The position numbers and the translations under genes were made by a program. Below, piece by piece: positions 10,032 through 22,286 of a stretch of 64,000 nucleotides of DNA. The notes under the pieces are model-generated. The model saw nothing but the letters and a program-made list of their open reading frames with translations. It had not been told where the DNA came from and ran no database searches. The stretch's first letter is position 1. Every line of letters begins with the position of its first letter. Source of the DNA: Clarkia xantiana subsp. parviflora (taxonomy: Eukaryota > Streptophyta > Magnoliopsida > Myrtales > Onagraceae); assembly GCA_036873135.1 (NCBI GenBank), contig JAPTYO010000002.1, forward strand, positions 47,855,452-47,919,451. The letters run 5' to 3'.

Positions 10032-13000
10032 ATGCCTTCTACTCGATCGATGGCGGCTGGCAAGAATAGAAGAGGACAATCCGGTGGTTCCCGTCACCCC
10101 GCTGCAACGAACCTGAATTCAGTACCAGAACAAGGGGAAAACCAGAACCATCCCCCGGCTGAGCTCTCCCAGACAGGGGAGCACAATGGATCGCATCCCG
10201 AAGATGTTGCCCCTCGACACCAGGATAACAGGGGACAGGAGGCTCCCCCAGCTGCAGATTTGACGAGGGCCGTGGCAGAAGCCATGCCCATGTTTCTGGC
10301 GGCTGTAGAGGCTCTCTTGGACCGAAGAGAGGCTGCGAGGAGGCAGGAGGAGATGCCCCCGCTGGAGGAAGCAACCCTACCAACAGAGGGTCAGAACGCG
10401 CAGGAAGCCCCGCCCCAAGGCCAAGACAGAGGCAGGGCAACTAGTCAGCCGGAGAGGTTCGTGGTTGACGGGCCAGGACCAGTACAGCACAGGACCATTC
10501 CCCTGAATGGTCCCATCACTCCCGACCAGGTGGTAAAGATCGTGAACATCTGTATGGGAGAACAGAAGCCGCTGGTGTCGGAGCTGAGGGATCGATCCAC
10601 TCATCCCTTCGTCCCCCGACTCATTGACACCCTAGCCCCGCCTGGGCTAGGCATCCCCACGATAAAGGAGTATGATGGCGAAGGAGATCCAGTTCGCCAC
10701 GTCCAGAAGCACCTCATGGCGTGTCTGGGAAGAGCCCCAAGTGAAGACATAGTGTGTACGTTGTTCCCGAACACACTGGGAGAAAGGGCCCTGACTTGGT
10801 TCTTTAGTCTGCCCCCAGGATGCATCACTTGCTGGGCAGACATGCACGATCGATTCATTCAGCAGTACCAGGGTCGGAGGCGTCTATTGAAGAGCGTGAG
10901 GTCCCTGACCCAGGTGGTGCAGAGGCCCGACGAATCGCTGGCTCATTATTACCAGCGGTACACAGCCAGCGTAGCAGAGATAGATGAAGAAATCTCTGAG
11001 GGCGAAACCATCCGTACCTTCATTCGGAACCTGACAGCCCCCTATGGCTCCGACCTGATGCACAGCGTGGCTGAGAAAGCTGTGTGGAATATGGAAGCAT
11101 TACAGAAGAGGGTGAAGCGGCAGATCGATGTCCAGGAGTCAAAGATAGCCACGGGAGAATTGGAGCCCCCAAAATCGAATAAAGGGAAGCAGACGAGCAA
11201 GCCTTTCGACGATCGTAAGTCAAAGGGCAAACCTGAGGGCAGTCAGAATCGAGGTCGTCCGGATCGGAGGGACGACAGACGTTCTTCAAGGAAGGATAAG
11301 CGGGAGGATTTTGACATTCCTCTCAACTGCTCCATGGCGGAAGTGCTGACAGTCATGGAACGACAAGGCATCTCCAGGTACCCCCCGAAGAAAGATGGAG
11401 AATTCCTGGGGTCCCGCACAGATCGCTATTGTCGATTTCACCGCGCAAATGGCCACGACACCAATCACTGTCGGGAGCTGAAGAAAGATTGAAAAGCTGA
11501 TCCAGAAGGGGAAGCTTAAGGAATTTGTCGGGGATAAGCGGTGCTGATCCCGCTCTCAATCCCGATCGCGGTCCCGTTCCCGATCCCGCGATCGGTCCCC
11601 AAAGAAGAAGAGAACCGATCCAGGGTCATCCGGTGTTCGCAAGGAGAGACAGGGCACTATCAACGTGATTCATGGAGGGTTTGCTGCTGGAGGTGATACC
11701 TCATCCGCCCGAGAAGTGTATGCCTCTAGAATCCCTACAGCAGTGGTGTTGGGTAAGAGGTCTCGATCCTGGACCTTGAAAGAAGAGATGGTGATCTCCT
11801 TCTCGTCGGAGGACCTCATAGGCGTAGAGACTCCGCATGACGATGCCCTGGTGGTAACCTTGGATGTAGACGGGTTCGAAATGAAGAGAATTCTAATCGA
11901 CGGGGGGAGCTCCTCCGACATCCTATTCATGGACGCACTGGAGGCTATGGGGAAGACGAAGAAAGATCTAAAGGAGGCAAACTTCCCGATGGCCGGGTTC
12001 TCTGGCTCAACATCCTACCCGCTAGGAGTAATCACCTTACCAGTGGAGTTTGGTAGCGGGTGGAAATCAGAAAGGAGGAACGTGGAGTTTGTCGTGGTTG
12101 ATTCCGCGGGGACCTACAATGCAATTATCGGGAGAACCACCATTAATCCTCTGATGGCGGTTGCCTCGACTGTGCACCAGAAGATGAAGTTCCCGACCGA
12201 CCACGGAGTCGGAGAGGTCAAGGGTGACCAGGTGGCTTCCCGAAAATGCTATGTTAACGCCACACGGAGGAGGAGGCGAGAGGCCATGACTGTCCTCCAG
12301 ACAGACGCAGATCCCAGAGAAGAGTTTGGGCGTCCCGCCCCCGTAGAAGATCTGAAAGAAGTCGAGATCGACGGACCCCAGAGAAAGGTGAAAATCGGGT
12401 CTGCTCTAACTGAGGAGACAACCCAAAAATTGGTGGAGTTGCTGAAAGAGTTCAAAGAGCTGTTTGCCTGGTCCCCCAGTGATATGCCAGGAATCAGCCC
12501 CGACGTGATCGTACACGAGCTGAAAATAGACCCCGCGATCAAGCCTATCACACAGAAAAGGCGTCCGATGGGCACGGATAAGAAGATCGCGATCCAACAG
12601 GAGGTGGGCAGGTTGCTCGATACTGGTTTCATTAAGGAGCTCCGATTCCAGACTTGGGTTGCCAACCCAGTGCTGGTGAAGAAGACTAACGGGAAGTGGC
12701 GAATGTGCGTGGACTTCCGCGACTTGAACAAGGCTTGTCCAAAGGATTGCTATCCACTCCCGAGGATTGACCAGCTGGTGGATGCTACATCGGGACATGA
12801 GCTGTTAAGTTTCATGGATGCGTATTCAGGCTACAACCAGATCAAGATGGCCAAAGACGACGCCCCCCACACAGCGTTCTATGCAGACAACGACATCTAT
12901 CACTACGATGTCATGCCTTTCGGGTTGATCAATGCTGGGGCAACCTACCAGCGGATGGTGAATAAGCTGTTTGGAGATATGCTGGGAGAAACCATGGAAG

Positions 13001-15754
13001 CCTACGTGGACGATATGCTGGTGAAGTCCCGACAAGCCGAGGATCACGTGCACAACCTCACCATGGCGTTTGAGCGGATGAGGCTCCACCAAGTTCGCTT
13101 GAACCCGACGAAATGCGCCTTCGGAGTCCACTCAGGGAAGTTTTTGGGCTTCATGGTGAGCCAAAGAGGAATTGAAGTGAACCCTGAGAAGCTGAGGGCA
13201 ATCGAAGAGATGAAGTCTCCGATAAACCATCGGGAGGTGCAAGTACTGAATGGCCGACTAGCTGCAATGAACCGCTTCCTGTCCAAAGCCAGCGACCGAT
13301 CAATGCCGTTTTTTGAAGTCTTGAGGGCCAACAAAAAATTCGAATGGACCGCCAAATGTGAAGAGGCATTCCAAGCACTAAAGCAGCACCTTCGCACACT
13401 CCCGCCGCTGGCAAAACCGGTTCCAGGCGAGCCGCTCTTCCTTTATTTGGCTGTTTCTGAATTTGCCATTAGCTCTGTGTTAGTAAAGGTTGTCGAGGGT
13501 AATCAAGTCCCCGTCTATTATGTAAGCAAGGCATTTGCCAAATCTGAATTGAACTATCCCGCCGTTGAGAAGTACCTCTTTGCGTTGATAATTACTGCTC
13601 GGAAGCTAAGGCCATATTTCCACGCACACGAGATCACTGTGCTAACGAACCAGCCTTTGAAGCATTTTTTGAACCGACCGGATGCGTCGGGGAGATTGGT
13701 GAAATGGGCAGTAGAGCTCAGTGAGTTTCGAATACACTTTGCTCCAAGAACGGCCATCAAGGGCCAGGCATTGGCGGACTTTATAGCAGAATCTACAGCC
13801 CCCGATCTAGAAGAAACGGGCCCTGTAGAGGGGGCAACCATGGAGGTCCCGACAGAAGAACAACCAGAGAGGGCAGAGCAATCAGAACAGCCAAACAAAT
13901 AAAATACCTGGGAGATGTACACGGACGGCTCCGCGAGTTCAGACGGGTCAGGAGCGGGCTTTTTGTTGATACCACCAGGTGAAGGTGAACCTCTCCGATA
14001 CGCCTTGGCTTTAAAATTCAAGGCCACAAACAACGAAGCGGAGTACGAAGCGGAGTTCAGACGGGTCAGGAGCAGGCTTTTTGTTGATACCACCAGGTGA
14101 AGGTGAACCTCTCCGATACGCCTTGGCTTTAACATTCAAGGCCACAAACAACGAAGCGGAGTATGAAGCTCTTATCACGGGCCTAAAAATTGCTAAAGGC
14201 ACTGGAATCGATCACTTGAGAGTGAAGTGCGACGCAACGTTAATCGTGAACCAAGTTCAAGGGCGATACGAAGCAAGGAGTCCGATAATGAAGAAGTATC
14301 TGCGAGAGGTACAAGCCCTGAGAGAGAGCTTCAAAAGCTTCGATATCGAAGCTATTCCGAGGGAGGAGAACGTAGAGGCAGACGCCTTGAGCAAATTTGC
14401 CCTGGGGGCACCCTTAGAAGAAAGTCGGAAGGTGCACTTCCTGGAGAAGGTGATCTTATCAAACATCGACCCCACGCAGGTGTGCACCGTTGAAGCAAAA
14501 TCGGAGGAGGAGCCCACTTGGATGACCCCGATAGTCGCGTATCTGACTACGGGGGCAGTCCCCGAGGATAAGGTAGCAGCAGACAGGATATGTCGGATCG
14601 CGTCTAATTATATGATGCTGGAAAATCAGCTGTACAAGAAGGGCTGGTTCTCGACTCCGTACCTGAAGTGTGTAGCAGAACCCGACACCAACCGAATCCT
14701 GAAGGAAATGCATGAGGGGATCGCGGCTTGTCACGAAGGGGCCCGATCCATTTTGAGGAAGGTGTTGAACTTAGGCTATTATTGGCCCACGATGAACAAA
14801 GAAGCAACGACGTTGGTCCGATCATGCGACGCGTGCCAGAGGTACGCCCCGAGTATCGTGGCTCCGGCTACTAACCTGACATCCATCAAGAGCGCTTGGC
14901 CCTTCGCGCAGTGGGGCATCGACTTGGTGGGACCTCTTCCACAAGCACAAGGACAGTGTAAGTATTTACTTGTAGCTATCGATTATTTTTCGAAATGGAT
15001 AGAGGCGAAGGCATTGGCCGGAACAACGGGGAACCAGATCGTCAAGTTCCTCCAAACCCACATCGTGTCCAGATACGGGATTCCTAAGGTGGTGATCAGC
15101 GAAAATGGCCCACCGTTTAACGGCTCTCAGGTGAGGGAGTATCTGGAAGAACTGAACGTTGAGCATCGGACCGCCTCCGTACGCCATGCTCAGACTAATG
15201 GCCAGGTGGAGTCAGCCAACAAAATCGTGATGGATGGCCTGAAGAAGAGGGTCTATGCCTTGAAGGGCAAATGGCTGAACGAACTGGAAAATGTACTTTG
15301 GGCTGTTAGAACGACACCCAAACGATCAACAGGGGAGACTCCGTTTGGCCTCGTATATGGCACGGAAGCTGTCGACCCTGTGGAGGTAGCTGTGGCGTCT
15401 CATCGGATGAGATATTACGAGCCCCTAACGAACGATGAAGTGAGACGTCTGGACTTGGACCTACTCGAAGAGAAAAGGCGGGAAGCCGATGAAGTCCAAG
15501 CTCGAATGCGCTTAGCGACGGCCAGATACTACAATCGGCGAGTGAAGTCCCGACAATTCTTTGTCGGGGAGCTGGTTTGGCGTCGCAACGAGTTCACCCT
15601 TTTGGATCGAATCAACAAGATGTCACCAAAATGGGAAGGACCTTATAAGGTCGTGGGGATGCCAGCTCCAAATGCGTACAAGTTGGAAGACCTTGATGGC
15701 AGAACGTTGAAGCATTCTTTTAGTGGCGAACACTTGAAGAAACACCATGCTTGA
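10032..15754 (+). pseudogene. TAT-B gag-pol polyprotein, broken
   Basis: The start is the ATG of MPSTRSMAAGK, 19 bases after the primer site. Domains in order: gag capsid (DRFIQQYQGRRRLLKSVRSL), a C/H knuckle (YCRFHRANGHDTNHC), an Arg/Ser-rich tract, protease (ILIDGGSSSDIL), RT (FMDAYSGYNQ, AYVDDML), a degenerate first RNase H, a second RNase H (MYTDGS), and integrase. Damage: a two-base deletion near 11485 gives a stop at 11490; TGA at 11545-11547; TAA at 13900-13902; and a 118-bp duplication in RNase H shifts the frame. The integrase middle catalytic residue is Glu (ISENGPP, codon 15101-15103) where all relatives here have Asp. The integrase frame from 14081 is otherwise open. TAT-B cannot make a working polyprotein by itself. 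Confidence 0.95.
13936..14171 (+). repeat. 118-bp direct duplication inside TAT-B RNase H
   Basis: Two adjacent 118-bp copies (13936-14053 and 14054-14171) both carry GTTCAGACGGGTCAGGAGC and the segment for IPPGEGEPLRYALAL, with a few differences. TAT-A has a single copy. 118 is not a multiple of three, so the second RNase H domain is disrupted. Confidence 0.9.
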
Positions 15755-16629
15755 AGAAAGTCGCCTTAAGTGGTGCCCGATGAAAAGTCGCCTTAAGTGG
15801 TGCCCGACGAAAAATCGCCTTAAGTGGTGCCCGATGTAAAGTCGCCTTGAGTGGTGCACGATCCTTAGATTTATTCTAAGTATCAAAAAGTCGCCTTGAG
15901 TGGTGCACGATACTAAGTCGCCTTAAGTGGCGCAAGTTGAAAAGTCGCCTTAAGTGGTGCACGAGAAAAGTTGCCTTAAGTGGTGCACGATATTAAGTCG
16001 CCTTAAGTGGCGCAAGTTGAAAAGTCACCTTAAGTGGTGCACGATGAAAGTCGCCTTAAGTGGTGCACGATATTAAGTCGCCTTAAGTGGCGCAAGTTGA
16101 AAAGTCGCTTTAAGTGGTGCACGATATTAAGTTGCCTTAAGTGGCGCAAGTTGAAAAGTCGCCTTAAGTGGTGCACGATGAAAGTCGCCTTAAGTGGTGC
16201 ACGATATTAAGTCGCCTTAAGTGGCGCAAGTTGAAAAGTCGCCTTAAGTGGTGCACGATGTAAAGTCGCCTTCAGTGGTGCACGATATTAAGTCGCCTTA
16301 AGTGGTGCACGATGTAAAGTCGCCTTAAGTGGTGCACGATGAAAGTCGCCTTCAGTGGTGCACAATATTAAGTCTCCTTAAGTGGTGCACGATGTAAAGT
16401 CGCCTTAAGTGGTGCACGATGAAAGTCGCCTTAAGTGGTGCACGATATTAAGTCGCCTTAAGTGGTGCACGATGTAAAGTCGCCTTAAGTGGTGCGCGAT
16501 GAAAGTCGCCTTAAGTGGTGCACGATATTAAGTCGCCTTAAGTGGTGCACGATGTAAAGTCGCCTTAAGTGGTGCACGATGAAAGTCGCCTTAAGTGGTG
16601 CACGATGTTAAGTCGCCTTAAGTGGCGTG
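15755..16629 (+). repeat. Tandem array of TAT-B (CGCCTTAAGTGGTGCACGAT)
   Basis: About 32 units of 26-28 bp share AAGTCGCCTTAAGTGGTGCAC. In the right part a higher-order unit of exactly 80 bp is visible: GATATTAAG occurs with steps 16361, 16441, 16521 and 16601. The array starts straight after the pol stop codon. It is contiguous, with no spacer sequences, and so is not a CRISPR array. Confidence 0.95.
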
Positions 16630-16639
16630 GTTTCGCCTT

Positions 16640-16790
16640 AAGGGGAATAAAGCGATTGAACTTGATCCTTGGCAGCGTCGAGGGGAGCAGGGTCCACGAG
16701 GTCTGAGGCAGAAGACTCCGCAGCAAGATGATCGGATCCTAGAAGATTGATCGCGGGAGGATCGGACTCTTGGAGGTCAACCGATGAAAC
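16640..16790 (-). pseudogene. C-terminal scrap of a deleted accessory gene (TAT-B)
   Basis: On minus a short open stretch reads SSASDLVDPAPLDAAKDQV. This matches the ends of the TAT-D (ATDLVDPAPVNAADKDQA) and TAT-A (DPSATNAADKDQA) accessory proteins. All the rest, including the PF04195-like domain, coiled coil and introns, is missing compared with TAT-A, where the gene takes 2.7 kb. Confidence 0.75.
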
Positions 16791-16997
16791 GTGAATGATC
16801 GATGAAGAGCCGACTATCGAGGAATATTGGAGGAGTCTTCTCGGATTTTCTGGCTATTCTCGAGGTATCGAGGAAACGTGAATGAGAAGACTAGTATTGA
16901 GTGACTATGCCAAGGGAAAGATCCCCGGTTTCGATGTCGAGAGGTCGGGAGTTAAAAGACATGATGAACTAAAAGTCCCTCATGTCTTGGGGGCAAA
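16791..16997 (+). other. TAT-B spacer and polypurine tract
   Basis: The right half resembles the TAT-A stretch between accessory promoter and LTR (GGAAACGTG, GATCCCCG, AACTAAAAGTCCCTCATG). TGTCTTGGGGGCAAA (16983-16997) is the polypurine tract. No gene is seen. Confidence 0.85.
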
Positions 16998-17717
16998 TGA
17001 TGGGTTCGATTACACCCGCCAGGCCCTTTAACAGGGAGGAAACGGCAAACAGGCCCACCAGGCCCAAAATGAAGGTCAAGACGACCTAGGAGAAGGGTCC
17101 CGACGAAGGGAGTCTCGACACGGTAAGGTCCCGACAGAGTCGGTCCCGACAGTGGAGCTGGAAGCTCCCGATGAGAAGCCTTTAAGTAGGCCCCGATGAT
17201 GAATCCCTGAGAATGATTGGCCCTGTCACGATGACGAGGGGCCCCGAGCGGTGACACAACGAGATAACTCTGGAGTCCCCGACGGAAGTCGGGACTCGAT
17301 TATCAGAGGATAAGGCCAAGATATGCGGGGCGTGGCCGAGATACGCGGAACGTGGTTAAGATACACGGAGCGTGGCCGAGATACGCGGGGCATGGCTGAG
17401 ATACACGAGATCATGGCCTAGATAGGCGGGATCACGTCCGAGATATGCGGGATACGGGCTAACCACCCCCAACGGTTCATCAGGTACCTGAGGCATCTCT
17501 TCGCCTATAAAAGGGCAAGAGGTCACCTCAGATCACTGACGTTGAGTTGAATATACTTTGATATCTGATTACTTGCCAGTCAGACGAAGTACTCATTTAA
17601 GCATCGGAGAGGGATTCTGGGTCACCGCCCGGTCTATCCCCTCTTGCAGGATTGCGTGGAGCAAAGGAGCTAGGATTGCCGTCAAAGTCCGTACCGGAGT
17701 TCCACCGTGATCCAACA
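16998..17717 (+). repeat. 3' LTR of TAT-B (720 bp)
   Basis: It is the same length as the 5' LTR with about three base differences (for example GTCAGG/GCCAGG and ATAAGC/ATAGGC), the lowest divergence of any LTR pair here. ATTAT follows. Confidence 0.97.
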
Positions 17718-17721
17718 ATTA

Positions 17722-20700
17722 TCAAATATGATACTTCTTCAATTGTTCGCCACTGAAGGAATGCTTCAACGACTTGCCATCGAGATCTTCTAACTTGTAT
17801 GCATTGGGCACAGGCATCCCTACGATCTTGTAAGGTCCTTCCCATTTTGGTGACAGCTTGTTGATCCGATCTTGATGAACAAACTCATTCCTCCGCCAGA
17901 CAAGTTCTCCCACGAAGAATTGTCGGGACTTGACACGCCGATTATAATATCGGGCTGTTGCCAGACGCATTCGGGCCTGGACTTCATCAGCCTTCCATCT
18001 CTTTTCCTCGAGTAGGTCTAAGTCCAGACGTCTCATTTCCTCATTTGTCAGAGGCTCGTAATATTTCGCGCGGTGGGACGCCACCGCTATCTCCACGGGA
18101 GCGACTGCCTTCGTGCCATAAACCAGGCCAAACGGAGTTTCTCCTGTTGATTGCTTGGGTGTTGTTCTCACAGCCCAAAGCACATTCTCGAGCTCATCCA
18201 GCCAATGGCCCTGCAAGGCATAGACTCTCTTCTTCAAGCCATCCATCACGATCTTGTTGGCTGATTCTACCTGGCCATTGGTCTGAGCGTGGCGGACTGA
18301 AGCGGTCCGATGTTCAATGTTCAACTCCTCCAGGTACTCCTTCAACTGAGCCCCATTGAACGGAGGGCCGTTGTCGCTGATCAACACTCGAGGAACCCCG
18401 TACCGGGATATGATCTGAGTCTGAAGGAACTTGAGGATCTGCTGCCCCGTCGTTTTAGCCAAAGCTTTAGCCTCTATCCACTTTGAGAAGTAGTCGATGG
18501 CCACGAGTAAGTACTTGCACTGACCTCTCGCTTGGGAAAGAGGTCCCACCAAGTCAATCCCCCATTGCGCGAAGGGCCATGCACTCCTGATGGGCATTAG
18601 GTCCGCGGCGGGAGCCACGATATTTGGGGCGTACCTCTGGCATGCATCACAGGATCGGACCATCGCGGTCGCTTCCTTGTTCATCGAGGGCCAATAGTAG
18701 CCTAAGTTCAATGCCTTCCTCACTAGAGATCGGGCCCCTTCATGGCAGGCCGCGACTCCTTCGTGTAGCTCCCTCAGGATCCGATTTGTGTCAGGCTCTG
18801 CTACGCATTTTAGAAAAGGCTTTACATACCCTTTTTTGTACAACTGGTTGTCCACCATTGCATAGTTGTCCGCGATCCGCCTCAACCTGACAGTTGCCAC
18901 CTTATCAACGGGGAGTGTCCCTGTAGTCAGATACGTGACCATCGGGGTCATCCACGTGGGCTTTTCTTCCTCCTCCGATCCTGTCTCAATAGCGCAGACC
19001 TCCGCCGGATCGATGTTTGAGATAATCACCTTCTCTAGGAAATGCACCTTTCGATTCTCCTCGGGGGCCACTCCCAGAGCGAACTTACTCAAGGCATCTG
19101 CTTCCGCATTTTCTTCCCTCGGGATTTCCTCGATATCAAAGCTTTTGAAGCTTCCCTTCAAAGTCTGCACCTCATGCAAATATTCTTCATTGTCGGGCTC
19201 TTAGCTTCATAGTTCCCCTGGACTTGGTTTACAACCAAGCTGGCATCACATTTCACTTTTAGATGATCAACCCCCGGACCTTTGGCAATCTTGAGGCCCG
19301 TGATGAGAGCCTCGTACTCCGCTTCGTTGTTGGTGGCTTTGAATGTCAACGCCAAGGCATATCGCAGGGGCTCGCCTCCACCGGGCGGTATCAATACGAA
19401 TCCTGCCCCCGAGCCTTCTACACTCGATGAACCATCAGTGTACATCTCCCAAGTATTCTCCTCATTTGGCTGTTCTGGCTGCTGTTCTGTTGTCGGGACT
19501 TCCTCCATGGTTGCCCCCTCTGCGGGACCCGTTACTTCCAGATCGGGTGCCGTAGACTCAGCTATTAAATCTGCCAATGCCTGGCCCTTAATAGCGGTTC
19601 TCGGAGCAAAATGAATGCGGAACTCCGTCAACTCGATGGCCCATTTCACCAATCTCCCCGACGCCTCCGGCCGGTTCAAAAAGTGTTTCAAGGGCTGATT
19701 AGTCAGTACCGTGACTTCATGGGCATGGAAGTAAGGTCGCAGTTTTCGAGCGGCAATAATCAACGCGAAGAGATACTTCTCAATAGCGGGATAGTTTATT
19801 TCAGACTTGGCAAACGCCTTGCTTACATAATAGATAGGCACTTGGTTGCCCTTGACAATTTTAATCAAAACAGAACTAACAGCCACATCAGAAACAGCCA
19901 AATAGAGATAGAGCGGCTCGCCTGGAACTGGTTTCGCCAACGGCGGAAGGGTACGGAGGTGCTGCTTAAGTGCCTGGAACGCCTCCTCGCACTTGTCGGT
20001 CCATTCGAATTTCTTGTGGGCCCTCAATACGTCAAAAAATGGCATGGCTCGGTCACTTGCCTTGGATAGGAAGCGATTCATCACGGCCAACCGGCCATTC
20101 AGCACCTGGACCTCCCGATGAGTCTTCGGGGACTGCATCTCCTCGATTGCTCGCAGCTTCTCGGGGTTCACCTCGATTCCTCTCTGGCTCACCATGAACC
20201 CTAGGAACTTCCCCGAGTTCACCCCGAAAGCACATTTGTCGGGGTTCAGCCGAACCTGATGGAACTTCATTCGCTCAAACGCTGCCGCCAAGTTCTGGAC
20301 ATGGTCTCCTGCCTGTCGGGACTTCACCAGCATGTCATCCACATATGCCTCCATCGTTTTCCCCAACATGTCTCCGAACAACTTGTTCACCATCCGCTGG
20401 TAAGTTGCTCCGGCGTTGATCAATCCGAAGGGCATCACGTCCTAATGGTAGACGTCACTGTCGGCATAGAAAGCCGTATGGGGGGCATCCTCCTTCGGCA
20501 TCTTGATCTGGTTGTACCCGGAATAGGCATCCATGAAGCTCAGGAGCTCATGTCCCGATGTGGCATCCACCAGCTGGTCAATCCTCGGGAGTGGGTAGCA
20601 ATCCTTCGGGCAGGCTTTGTTCAAGTCGCGGAAATCGACACACATCCGCCACTTCCCGTTACTCTTTCGTACCAGGACTGGGTTAGCCACCCAAGTCTGG

Positions 20701-22286
20701 AATCGGAGCTCCTTGATGAATCCAGCATCGAGCAGTCTGCCCACCTCTTGCTGGATCGCGATCCTCTTGTCCGCGCCCATCGGACGCCTTCTCTGCGCGA
20801 TAGGTTTGATCGCGGGGTCTATCTTCAGCTCATGCACTATCACGTCGGGGCTGATTCCTGGCATATCACTCGGGGACCAGGCAAACAGCTCCTTAAACTC
20901 CTTCAGGAGCTCGATCAGCTCTTTAGCTCTTTCCTCCGACAGAGCAGACCCGATCTTCACCTTCCTCTGAGGCCCATCGATCTCAACTTCCTTCAAGTCC
21001 TCCATGGGGGCGGGACGCCCATACTCCTCTCGGGGATCGGCATCAGTCTGAAGGACAGTCATGGCTTCCCTCCTTCTCCGTCGGGTGGCGTTAACGTAGC
21101 ATTTCCGCGACGCCACCTGGTCACCCTTGACCTCTCCGACCCCGTTGTCCGTCGGAAACTTCATCTTCTAGTGGACCGTCGAGGCAACTGCCATGAGAGG
21201 GTTGATGGTGGTCCTCCCGATGATCGCGTTGTATGCCCCCGCGGACTCCACTACGACGAAGTCCACGTTTCGCCTCTCCATCTTCCAGCCACTACCAAAC
21301 TCTACTGGTAAGGTAATCATTCCCAACGGGTAGGAAGTGGAGCCAGAGAATCCCACCATCGGGAAGTCCACCTGCGTCAGGTCCTTCTTCGTCTTTCCCA
21401 TGGCCTCCAGAGCGTCCATGAAGAGGATATCGGAGGAGGTCCCTCCGTCTATCAGGATCCGCTTCATCTCGAATCCGTCCACGTCCAGGGTCACGACCAA
21501 GGCGTCGTCGTGAGGGCTCTCCACGCCTACTAGATCCTCCGCCGAGAAAGAAATCACCATCTCCTCCTTCAGGGTCCATGACCGGGACCTTTTGCCTAGC
21601 ACCACCGCGGCAGATATTCGGGAAGCATAGTTCTCCCTAGAAGCAGAGGTATCACCTCCCGCCGCCATCCCTCCGTGGATGACATTGATAGTTCCGCGCC
21701 TCTCCTTACGGGCGCCTGATCCTGAAGCCTCATGCTCAACCTTCTTCTTCTTCGGGGATCGGTCACGGGATTTAGAGCAGGATCGTGACCGACTTTTGGA
21801 ACGGGATCGGCACCGTCCCCTCCCGACGAACTCTTTCAGCTTTCCCTTCTGGATCAGCTTTTCAATCTCCTTCTTCAGCTCCCGACAGTTCTCAATGTCG
21901 TGACCATTGGCTCGATGGTAGCGACAGTAACGGTCAGGGCGGCCTCCTAGGAATTCGCCTTCTTTCCTCGGGGGGTATCGGGCGAGACCCTGTCTGTCCA
22001 TCACAGCTAACACAGAGGTCATTGAGCTATTGATGGGAACAGCCCGACCTTCTCTGTTGTCCTTCCTCGGAGGACGCTTGTCTTCTCTTTTATCGGGACG
22101 ACCACGGTTCCTACTTCCCTCCGACTTGTCGCTCCCTTTGCGATCATCCGACAGCTTGGACGATGGCTTCCCTCTTCCCGATTTCGGGGGATCGAGCTCT
22201 CCAGCAGCAATCTTTGACTCCTGGACGTCGATTTGCTGTTTCACCCTCGCTTGCAGGGCCTCCATACTCCACACGGCCTTCGCGGC
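17722..22286 (-). pseudogene. TAT-C gag C-terminus and pol, broken
   Basis: It continues the gag begun at 33514-34610. It reads KAVWSMEALQARV, the knuckle YCRYHRANGHDIENC, an Arg/Ser-rich tract, protease (ILIDGGTSSDIL), RT (AYVDDML), second RNase H (MYTDGSSS) and integrase (CDACQ, GIDLVGPL, ISDNGPPF, QVESANK), ending KKYHI and TGA at 17722-17724. The three integrase acidic residues are all present. Damage: TAG at 21165-21167 after STVH; TAG at 20439-20441 in the RT; and a one-base deletion near 19176 in RNase H. About 1,500 codons from 22286 to the end. It was probably intact when TAT-A and TAT-B landed in it or shortly before. Confidence 0.95.

Larger units (their letters stand above)
9276..17717 (+). 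mobile_element. TAT-B: youngest Tat-type insertion, accessory gene deleted
   Basis: It is 8,442 bp, bounded by 720-bp LTRs with about three differences by eye, and flanked by ATTAT (9271-9275 and 17718-17722). It has primer site, gag-pol, a tandem array and a polypurine tract. The accessory gene is reduced to a C-terminal scrap. It is inserted in TAT-C directly at the end of its pol gene; the right duplication overlaps the last base of that stop codon. Its own coding frame is broken in several places. Confidence 0.97.

Noticed and set aside
15755..16629. CRISPR-like regular repeat
   Set aside because: Units are contiguous with no unique spacers, and the context is a plant retrotransposon.
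20259..21311. 350-codon plus frame opposite the TAT-C RT
   Set aside because: Antisense shadow of a highly conserved RT; no start or promoter context.
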